Shown: piece by piece, positions 54,658 to 61,681 of the stretch
Layout of the letters: each line of letters starts with the position of its first letter
How positions within the stretch are numbered: the first letter of the stretch is position 1
Assembly (NCBI GenBank): GCA_963715255.1
Contig: CAVQRN010000002.1
Coordinates: 1-64,000, forward strand
Direction: 5' to 3'
DNA length: 64,000 nt
From: JAHEEL01 sp963715255
GTDB taxonomy: Bacteria > Actinomycetota > Acidimicrobiia > Spongiisociales > UBA5794
Program-made: the position numbers and the translations under genes
Notes under the pieces: model-generated
The model's input: only the letters and a program-made list of their open reading frames with translations
Told to the model about the DNA's origin: nothing
The model's database searches: none

Positions 54658-55282
54658 TTCAACTCCTCAACTTGCTCGTTCGATGGCGGTGCGCACTCGC
54701 CTCCTGGCGGTCTGTCCGATGCACTTCAGACAGCCTACTTGCTCGCCCGATGGTCGATTCCACGGACAGGTGCAGGGGGTCGGCCAACGTGTCCCATCCC
54801 CTAGTCCCGGACTTCCAAGCCTCCAGCTTCCTGCTCTGAGCCATGACGGGCGTCCTTGCCTCATCGCCATGATTCAGGCGCCCAGAGCCCCCCGGCCCTT
54901 CGGGCCACCTCCCCCATAGGCTCAATCCACGGTTGGTGACGTGGGAGAGACCACCCTTCTCCTGTCCCCCCGCCGGAACGGCCGAGGGACGCGAGGAGCT
55001 TGCGACGAGCAGGGGGCCACCAGCGAGTTCACACAAGCGCACTCGCATCCGATAGTGACGAGGCCAACACGGGCCCCCTCTGGCCTGCCGCCCATCTCCC
55101 CAACTGCGTGGAGGAGCGTGTCAGAAAGTCCCGTTCACCCCTTCACCCGGATCGTGACCATCGGCAACGTCTCGAATCCCGGCCCCACCATGAGACCCCG
55201 GCTGAGGCGGAGGAAGAGGCGCCGCCGGCGACCGGAAGCTGGCAACTGGAAGTGGTAGCCGGAATCCGGCTCGTCTCGTGAC
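54658..55282. other. 625-bp intergenic region without a supported gene
   Basis: Open frames exist on both strands but are rich in Pro, Arg and Ser and lack domains or ribosome binding sites. The region has a GGCCC-TTC-GGGCC hairpin near 54893-54905. Several GAAGCTGG/CCAGCTTCC words occur on both sides (about 54815-54835 and 55238-55252), so the two ends could pair. It may hold the promoter of the transketolase-like gene. Confidence 0.5.
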
Positions 55283-55870
55283 TCAAGACTCTCGCAGCAA
55301 CTCCTCATAGCCCTCAGGCGTGTTCACGTCGAGGGGAGCTTCGCCGGCAACCGGCAGCCTTACGACCCGGTCGTCGCTCGACTCGATCAGCATTCGACCG
55401 AGCACCTTTGCCCCCGTCATCTCCTTCATGGACTCGACGGACGCGCGTGACAAGAGGAACGGATGGGCGACCCGATCGCTGTACTCGGTCACACCTGCCC
55501 ACGGCTTCTCCTCTGCCCAGAGATCGATCATCGAATCGATCGCCTCGGTACGGATCGTCGGCAGGTCGCCCGGTACGAGGACGAAGGCTTCGGCCTCTCC
55601 ATCAGTAGCAGTCGCTGTCAACAACGATGACATGTTCCCACGGCGGTAGTCCGGATTTCGTGCGATCGTCGCCCGCCGAGCTTCCATGGAAGCTTCGATC
55701 ATTTCTGCTTTGAATCCGACGACAACGATCACCCGGTCAGCGACGCTCGCCTCGACTGCCGCGATCGTCGCGTCGAGCACCGTCGATCCCCGGTACGGCA
55801 GCAGAAGCTTCGGCTGTCCCATCCGCTCGGAGGCTCCTGCGGCGAGAACGATCCCGGTGACCGATGCCAT
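55283..55870 (-). CDS. mocA: molybdenum cofactor nucleotidyltransferase (MocA-like)
   Basis: A 195-residue MobA-like enzyme that probably adds CMP to molybdopterin, the cofactor form used by xanthine-dehydrogenase-type hydroxylases. It has GIVLAAGASERMGQPKLLLP, VIVVVGFKAEMIEA, FVLVPGDLPTIRTEAID and the terminal PLDVNTPEGYEELL. It is directly downstream of the molybdenum subunit gene, 3 bp away. E. coli YgfJ occupies the same place in the ygeW-xdhD locus. Confidence 0.92.
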   Translation of the reverse strand: MASVTGIVLAAGASERMGQPKLLLPYRGSTVLDATIAAVEASVADRVIVVVGFKAEMIEASMEARRATIARNPDYRRGNMSSLLTATATDGEAEAFVLVPGDLPTIRTEAIDSMIDLWAEEKPWAGVTEYSDRVAHPFLLSRASVESMKEMTGAKVLGRMLIESSDDRVVRLPVAGEAPLDVNTPEGYEELLRES

Positions 55871-55873
55871 CGC

Positions 55874-58093
55874 TCAGATCCCGATGATGTCCTCGGGGAG
55901 CACGGGGACCCTCGTCAGGTCTCTCCCCGTCGCAGCACGAATCGCCGCGATGATCGCAGGCGTCGAACTGATGGTGGGAGATTCCCCGATCCCTTTCGCA
56001 CCGAACGGACCCCAGTGGTCGCCCTCTTCGATGATCCGGGTCTCAACGTCCGGGGCATCAAGGAAGGTTGGAATCAAGTAGTCCGTGAAGGTGGGGTTCC
56101 GGATGACACCCCCGTCGACGACCAGTTGCTCCATCACGGCGAGGCCCATGCCCTGCATAATGCCGCCCTCGAGTTGTCCAGTGATCGCCTGGGGATTGAG
56201 CGCCTTGCCGACATCCTGAGCCGTATCGACTCGAACGACACGCACCAGGCCAAGCTCCGCATCGACATCCACGACCGCCCGGTGGGCGGCGACGACGAAG
56301 CCGGCGTGAACATCACCCTGGCCATTCTCATCCGGCGGATACGTTGCTGGATGCCGAAACTGCACGTGTTGCTCGACGGGTCCATCGGCGCAGACCTCGG
56401 TGATGCTTGCGACGAGCTCGCCGTCGCGATAGACGCCGTCGTCACGCAGCTCATCACCATCGTGTTTGGCGAGGATCTGATCTCGGAGCCCAACGGCTGC
56501 GGCATGCACCGCACCGCCGGTCATCTGTGTCTGGCGGGACGCCGAAGTTGATCCGGCCGATCCGATCTGCGACGTGTCATCCCACACGACGGCGACACGA
56601 TCGGTGCCGAGAATCGTCCTGGCGATCTGCTGGCACACTGTCACGAGTCCCTGTCCGACTTCCATGGCAGCGGTGTGCACCTCGACGCCTGCCGTGGTCA
56701 TCACGGCCCGGGCCTCGGCGAAGTCGTCAAAGCCTTCGGAGAAGGCGAGGTTCTTGAGCCCGACGGCGTACCCGATGCCCCGCACGACCGAAGACGACGG
56801 AGTAGTCAAACCGGTCCCGCCTGGGAGCAGCCGCGGATCGTCACTGTGAAGCGGTTCCGGCAGCGGAATCGCTTCGACCGCGTCGATCACGGCAACCGTG
56901 GGGAGCGAGCCTTGGATGATCTGCCCGGAGGTTGCGATGCGATCACCGGGAGCGAGCGCGTTGCGTCGCCGAAGATCGAGCGGATCCATGTCGAGCGCCT
57001 CGGCGAGGCGATCCATCTGCATCTCGGATCCGAAACACGTCTGCACCGCCCCGAAGCCGCGCATCGCTCCGCACGGCGGATTGTTGGTTCTGGCGGCGAT
57101 CGCATCAACCACGACGTTGTCACACCGGTATGCACCGACGGTGAAGAACGCCGCGTTGGCCAGTACCGCCCGGCTGGTGTGGGCATACGCTCCACCGTCG
57201 AAGATGAGGCGTGCCGTGACCTTGACCAGGTTCCCGTCTTCGTCTGCCTCGTGGCGATACCACATGCGCGACGGGTGACGCTTCACGTGACCCACAAACG
57301 ATTCGGAACGGTCGTACACCATCTTCACCGGACGCCCCGTAGCCAGCGAGAGCATGGCGACGTGGATGTGGAGCGAGATGTCCTCTCGGGATCCGAATGC
57401 GCCGCCGATGCCGGCAGGGTGGCAACGAATCTGGTCCGGCTCCATGTCGAGGCAGGCGATGATCTGTCGGTGGTCGACGTGAATCCACTGGCTTGTGATG
57501 TACAGATCGAGGCCGCCCTCCCCGTCGGGGATGGCGAAGCCTGCTTCCGGTCCGAGAGGAGCCTGATCCTGGGTAGCGGTCTCGTAGAACCCTTCGACAA
57601 CGACCGATCCGACCGCTGCCTCATCACCGCGCCGGACCTTCATCTCCCTGAACGTGAATCCTTCGTCGGCGGCCTTGTCCGGGTCGACAACGGGCTCCAG
57701 CGGCTCCCACTCGACCACGATCGCAGCAGCGGCACGTCTGGCCGTCTCCTCGTCCTCGGCGGCCACGACGGCAACCGGTTCGCCCCAATACCGGGCGATG
57801 CCGTCGCAGAGCACGGGCTGATCCTGCTCCTCCTGTCCGAACAGCGGTTCGCCCGGTACGTCGTCCTGTGTCAGGACCGCTCGAACGCCGGAGATAGCCA
57901 GCGCAGGAGCGATGTCGAGCTTCAGGAGCCGGGCGTGGGCGTGGGGGCTTCGCAGTGTGGCGCCCCACAACATGTCCTCCGACGAGAGATCGGACGCATA
58001 CGCGAAGCTCCCGATGACCTTCGGCTTGCCATCGGGTCGGCGCACGCTCGTTCCGATGCCGCCGACAATCCGGGGTTTGGTGCGTGTTGTCAT
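55874..58093 (-). CDS. xanthine-dehydrogenase-family molybdopterin-binding subunit
   Basis: The catalytic subunit, 739 residues. It has YASDLSSEDMLWGATLRSPH, GIGGAFGSREDISLHIHVAM (the molybdopterin-binding GGxFG), CGAMRGFGAVQTCFGSEMQM, AMEVGQGLVTVCQQIARTIL and the active-site Glu region GAKGIGESPTIS near the C-terminus. It accepts substrate hydroxylation at the Mo centre and passes electrons to the 2Fe-2S and FAD subunits encoded upstream. ATG at 58093 overlaps the 2Fe-2S gene stop by 4 bp. The substrate is uncertain; a purine is likely from context. Confidence 0.93.
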   Translation of the reverse strand: MTTRTKPRIVGGIGTSVRRPDGKPKVIGSFAYASDLSSEDMLWGATLRSPHAHARLLKLDIAPALAISGVRAVLTQDDVPGEPLFGQEEQDQPVLCDGIARYWGEPVAVVAAEDEETARRAAAAIVVEWEPLEPVVDPDKAADEGFTFREMKVRRGDEAAVGSVVVEGFYETATQDQAPLGPEAGFAIPDGEGGLDLYITSQWIHVDHRQIIACLDMEPDQIRCHPAGIGGAFGSREDISLHIHVAMLSLATGRPVKMVYDRSESFVGHVKRHPSRMWYRHEADEDGNLVKVTARLIFDGGAYAHTSRAVLANAAFFTVGAYRCDNVVVDAIAARTNNPPCGAMRGFGAVQTCFGSEMQMDRLAEALDMDPLDLRRRNALAPGDRIATSGQIIQGSLPTVAVIDAVEAIPLPEPLHSDDPRLLPGGTGLTTPSSSVVRGIGYAVGLKNLAFSEGFDDFAEARAVMTTAGVEVHTAAMEVGQGLVTVCQQIARTILGTDRVAVVWDDTSQIGSAGSTSASRQTQMTGGAVHAAAVGLRDQILAKHDGDELRDDGVYRDGELVASITEVCADGPVEQHVQFRHPATYPPDENGQGDVHAGFVVAAHRAVVDVDAELGLVRVVRVDTAQDVGKALNPQAITGQLEGGIMQGMGLAVMEQLVVDGGVIRNPTFTDYLIPTFLDAPDVETRIIEEGDHWGPFGAKGIGESPTISSTPAIIAAIRAATGRDLTRVPVLPEDIIGI

Positions 58094-58551
58094 GATCCCT
58101 CCCCGGTCACGGTCTCGAAGGCGCGCAGAATGGCTCCATACCCGGTGCAACGGCAGATGTTGCCCGAGAGCGCCTCCCTGATCTCGGGCTCGGTCGGGTG
58201 CGGATTGACCTCGAGCAGATGGGAGCCGGCGACGACGAAGCCGGGAGTGCAGAAACCGCACTGGACAGCGCCTTCGGCCAGCATCGCCTCTTGAACGGGG
58301 TGAAGTTCGGTGTCGGAGGAGAGCCCTTCGACGGTGGTCACCGTTGACCCGTCGGCGTCCGCTGCCATCACGAGGCAAGAGCAGAGGGATTCGCCGTCGA
58401 AGATGACCGTGCAGGATCCGCACTCGCCTTGTTCACAGGCATCCTTCGTCCCGGGAAGGTCGAGATCGTTCCGGAGGGCGTGCAGCAGGCTCTCGTGTCC
58501 TGCCACGTCGACAACTCGGTCCTTGCCGTTGACGGTGATCGTGACGTTCAT
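58090..58551 (-). CDS. 2Fe-2S subunit of molybdenum hydroxylase
   Basis: A 153-residue electron-transfer subunit with both clusters intact. The plant-ferredoxin-type cysteines are Cys39, 44, 47 and 59 (KDACEQGECGSCTVIFDGES). The second-cluster cysteines are Cys98, 101, 133 and 135 (VQCGFCTPG and GNICRCTGY). It overlaps its neighbours by 4 bp on each side. This normal protein contrasts with the cysteine-free version fused to the XdhD-like subunit at 61.7 kb. Confidence 0.97.
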   Translation of the reverse strand: MNVTITVNGKDRVVDVAGHESLLHALRNDLDLPGTKDACEQGECGSCTVIFDGESLCSCLVMAADADGSTVTTVEGLSSDTELHPVQEAMLAEGAVQCGFCTPGFVVAGSHLLEVNPHPTEPEIREALSGNICRCTGYGAILRAFETVTGEGS

Positions 58552-59348
58552 AGGAGACTCCGTTCCACGAGCCGTCTTGCCAGCACACCAGAGGCGTGTC
58601 TCCGATAGGCCTCCGTCGATCGATGGTCGGTGATCGGCCGAACTTCGTCGGAGACGATACGGGCGAACTCTGCGAGAACGGATTCCGAGATTGTCGACTC
58701 GGCATTGATCATCTCTTCGGCCCGGGTGGCGCGCATCGGCGTTGTGGCGACCGATCCGAGCGCGACGCGGATACCGTCGTCGCCGCGGATGACCACGCAA
58801 CTGACAGTCGAGATCACCATGGCGTTCCGGGCCCCCACCTTCGCGAACTCCTGTGCGCTTGACACGTCTTCGGGTACCACGACGGCGGTGATGATTTCGT
58901 CGGCCGCCAATGAGGTCCGCTTCACACCCGTGAAGAACTCGTTCCACGGGATTGTCCTGGTTCCGCGTTCCTTGGATCGGACTTCGATCGAAGCATCTGC
59001 GGCAGCGATCCACGGCAATCCGTCACCGGCCGGACTCGCCGTGCCGACGTTCCCTCCGATGGTTCCTGCGGCACGGATCTGGGGTGAGCCGACGGTTCTC
59101 GCTGCCTGAGCGAGGCCTCGATGACGGTCCCGTTCAAGTCGGGCCCAGGTGACACCGGCGCCGATGCGCGTTGGTGTCACCTCCCGGAGTTCTTCGACCC
59201 GTCTCAAGGAGAGAATTCGGGACGGTCGGTGGTGTGCAAGGTTGACCTCAACCATGAGGTCGGTTCCTCCGGCGAGGAGCTGCGCATCCGGCTGCTGAGC
59301 CTTCACTGCGAGCGCTTCGTCGAGGTCGTGGGCAGCAACGAATTCCAT
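58548..59348 (-). CDS. FAD-binding subunit of molybdenum hydroxylase
   Basis: A 266-residue CoxM/XdhB-type flavin subunit with AQLLAGGTDLMVEVNLAHHR (FAD pyrophosphate loop) and AGTIGGNVGTASPAGDGLP (second FAD motif). The C-terminal domain (about 175-266) is typical of the CO-dehydrogenase flavoprotein family. It is the first gene of the operon FAD - 2Fe-2S - Mo - mocA on the minus strand. The promoter should lie within about 59350-59470, where a repeat is also found. Confidence 0.95.
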   Translation of the reverse strand: MEFVAAHDLDEALAVKAQQPDAQLLAGGTDLMVEVNLAHHRPSRILSLRRVEELREVTPTRIGAGVTWARLERDRHRGLAQAARTVGSPQIRAAGTIGGNVGTASPAGDGLPWIAAADASIEVRSKERGTRTIPWNEFFTGVKRTSLAADEIITAVVVPEDVSSAQEFAKVGARNAMVISTVSCVVIRGDDGIRVALGSVATTPMRATRAEEMINAESTISESVLAEFARIVSDEVRPITDHRSTEAYRRHASGVLARRLVERSLL

Positions 59349-59439
59349 GGACCCAACTTAGTCGATTGAACCCTGCCGGTCGGTATGAGGCCGCCACTTC
59401 TCCCCTGACAAGATCGAGCTACGAGCTGCCGGCTACCGG

Positions 59440-59475
59440 CAGTCCCCACTCAGCTACTCAGCTACTCAGCTACTC
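59440..59475. repeat. CAGCTACT short tandem repeat
   Basis: Three to four CAGCTACT units, each ending in T or C before the next, lie between the deaminase stop and the FAD-subunit start. A CTACGAGCTGCCGGCTACCG stretch lies just before. It resembles one arm of the elements at 24.1 and 52.2 kb, without a clear second arm. Confidence 0.55.
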
Positions 59476-60838
59476 AACCGACGAGCCGCGCCGCGGCCAT
59501 ATGGTGCTTCTCGATCAAGACCGGCAGCTCAACACCGACCAGTTCTCCGTCCTTCACGACTGCCCGTCCATGCACGTAGTTCTGGTCGACACCAGTCGGC
59601 GCGACAAAGAGCACGGCGGCAACCGGATCGTGGAGCGCACCGGCATACTCCAAACGGTCGAGCGAGATGGCGATGAAGTCCGCTCCCTTTCCTGGCTCCA
59701 GCGAGCCGACATCGTCCCGCCCGAGGACCGCGGCCGAACCGCGGGTTGCGATCCGAAGTGCTTCTCGTGCCGTGAGCAACCGGCCGCCTTCGATCGACGG
59801 GGCGGCTGCCAGCCGCGCAAGCAGCATCGCCTGCCGGGCTTCGGCGATCAGGTGACTGCCATCGTTGCTCGCCGAGCCGTCCACGCCGAGACCGAGTCGA
59901 ACATTGGACGCCAAGTAGCGCCGGACCGGAGCGATGCCGGATGCGAGGCGCATGTTCGATGACGGACAGTGGGCTACTCCGGTCCCCGATTCGGAGAGTC
60001 TTTCAATCTCGGCGTCGTTGATGTAGATGCCGTGGGCATACCAAACGTCATTGCCAACCCATCCCAGGTCCTCCATGAGTTCGACGGGGCGCCGCCCGAA
60101 CGTCTCGATGCAGAACTGCTCCTCGTCGTGTGTCTCGGCGACGTGGGTGTGGAGATGGACGCCGTAGCGCCGGGCCAGTGCGGCGGATTCGCGCATCAGG
60201 CCCGCGGTCACGGAGAACGGTGAACACGGTGCGACGACGACGCGGGTCATGGCTCCGGGTGCCGGATCGTGGAACGCGTTGATCACCCGTTCAGTGTCAA
60301 GAAGGATCGTCTCGTCGTCCTCAACCACCGAGTCGGGAGGCAGTCCCCCGTCGCTCTCACCGAGACTCATCGAACCTCTGGCGGCATGGAAACGCAGCCC
60401 AACCGCTGCTGCACCCGCGATCTGGTCGTCGAGGCTCGACCCATTCGGGAAGAGGTACTGGTGGTCAGACGAGGTCGTGCAGCCGGAGAGTGCCAATTCG
60501 GAGAGGGCGAGCTGTGTCGAGATTCTCACATCGTCCGGAGTGAGGCGTGCCCATATGGGATAGAGCGTGCGGAGCCAGTCGAACAGGCCAACGTCCTGTG
60601 CGCCGGGCACGGCGCGGGTCAGCGTCTGATAGAAGTGATGGTGTGTGTTGATGAGTCCGGGAAGCACGACATGCCCGGAGAGGTCCACAACGTCGTCGGC
60701 CGTCTCGGGAAGCTCCGCGGTCGAGCCGACCTGTTCGATGAACCCGTCGACGGCGAAGAGGCCCCCGTCGCTGATCTCCGTTCCAGCGTCGTCCATGGTG
60801 GCGAGAACCTGCGCGTGCCGAACGAGAAGTGTGCTCAT
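59474..60838 (-). CDS. 8-oxoguanine deaminase / SsnA-like amidohydrolase
   Basis: A 454-residue zinc amidohydrolase. It has GLINTHHHFYQTLTRAVPGA, then QDVGLFDWLRTLYPIWARLT, a stretch characteristic of 8-oxoguanine deaminases. Other metal ligands are in GVHLHTHVAETHDEEQFCIE, AHGIYINDAEIERL and LGLGVDGSASNDG. The expected reaction is 8-oxoguanine to urate, next to genes for purine hydroxylation. E. coli SsnA has the same place in its locus. The ATG at 60838 has TACATT only 7 nt upstream and no clear ribosome binding site, so the mRNA may be leaderless. Confidence 0.9.
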   Translation of the reverse strand: MSTLLVRHAQVLATMDDAGTEISDGGLFAVDGFIEQVGSTAELPETADDVVDLSGHVVLPGLINTHHHFYQTLTRAVPGAQDVGLFDWLRTLYPIWARLTPDDVRISTQLALSELALSGCTTSSDHQYLFPNGSSLDDQIAGAAAVGLRFHAARGSMSLGESDGGLPPDSVVEDDETILLDTERVINAFHDPAPGAMTRVVVAPCSPFSVTAGLMRESAALARRYGVHLHTHVAETHDEEQFCIETFGRRPVELMEDLGWVGNDVWYAHGIYINDAEIERLSESGTGVAHCPSSNMRLASGIAPVRRYLASNVRLGLGVDGSASNDGSHLIAEARQAMLLARLAAAPSIEGGRLLTAREALRIATRGSAAVLGRDDVGSLEPGKGADFIAISLDRLEYAGALHDPVAAVLFVAPTGVDQNYVHGRAVVKDGELVGVELPVLIEKHHMAAARLVG

Positions 60839-60893
60839 AGAGAACAATGTACCAACCCGACCGTGGTCGTCCGTCGGTAGTCGGGTCCCCGCT

Positions 60894-60940
60894 TCCTCGA
60901 TACAATGGCGAGACGGGGTCGAAGAAGAGGAGCGACGAAC
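60894..60940 (+). promoter_or_regulatory. promoter and leader of ygfM-like gene
   Basis: A TACAAT at 60901-60906 fits a -10 hexamer for the plus strand. AGGAG near 60926-60930 is about 10 nt before the ygfM-like ATG at 60941. A -35 box is not obvious. The divergent deaminase promoter lies about 60 bp away. Confidence 0.4.
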
Positions 60941-61681
60941 ATGATTACGCAGTACCACCGACCGCTCACGCTCGAAGAGGCGGTCGCGCTCACCGCACGA
61001 CCCGATGCCGTGATCATCGCCGGAGGAACCTCCGTCAATGCCGACCCCGGCCGCAGGCCCGCCACCGCTGTTGACCTGCAAGCGCTCGACCTCGCAGGAA
61101 TCGACACCGACGGCGAGTCCATCCGTATCGGTGCGACAACACGCCTCCAAGATCTCGTCGATTCGACACTCGTCCCTGTCGTGCTCCGCGATCTCGCCCG
61201 ACGGGAAGCACCGAATACCATCCGCAATGCCGCAACGATTGGCGGAACGATCGGGGCCGTCGATGCAGAGAGCGAACTACTTGCCGGCCTGCTCGCGTTC
61301 GGATCGAGCGTAACGCTCGTGCGTGCCGGTTCGACGACCGAGCATGCTCTCGACGAGATCCTCGACGACCCGGCGCTGCTCAACGGAGCCATCATGACCA
61401 GCGTATCCATCCCGTCCAACGGACTCGCCGCAGCCGATCGGACCGGTCGCACCCCCATGGATCGGCCGATCGTGATGGCCGTCGCACACCGGGACCACAA
61501 AGGGACCGTTCGGCTGGCCATGACCGGTGTCTTCACCCGCCCCGTTGTGGTCGATCCAGAGCAGATCTCCAGCCTTGATCCACCATCCGACTTCCGGGGC
61601 TCGCCGGGCTACCGCAAGAACCTTGCCGAGGTACTCGCAGGCAGGGTCCTCGCCACCGTCACCGGAGGTGAACGAACATGA
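60941..61681 (+). CDS. ygfM: FAD-binding subunit, YgfM-like
   Basis: A 246-residue flavin subunit of the molybdenum hydroxylase family, shorter and more divergent than the one at 58.5 kb. It has DAVIIAGGTSVNADPGRRPA, then NTIRNAATIGGTIGAVDAES, ELLAGLLAFGSSVTLVRA and a final DFRGSPGYRKNLAEVLAGRV. These match the E. coli YgfM pattern as I remember it. It is fused by a 4-bp overlap to the XdhD-like gene, so the two subunits are made together. Confidence 0.85.
   Translation: MITQYHRPLTLEEAVALTARPDAVIIAGGTSVNADPGRRPATAVDLQALDLAGIDTDGESIRIGATTRLQDLVDSTLVPVVLRDLARREAPNTIRNAATIGGTIGAVDAESELLAGLLAFGSSVTLVRAGSTTEHALDEILDDPALLNGAIMTSVSIPSNGLAAADRTGRTPMDRPIVMAVAHRDHKGTVRLAMTGVFTRPVVVDPEQISSLDPPSDFRGSPGYRKNLAEVLAGRVLATVTGGERT

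Noticed and set aside
54659..55281. Proteins encoded on either strand of the 625-bp gap
   Set aside because: Low-complexity Pro/Arg/Ser composition, no family resemblance and no ribosome binding sites.
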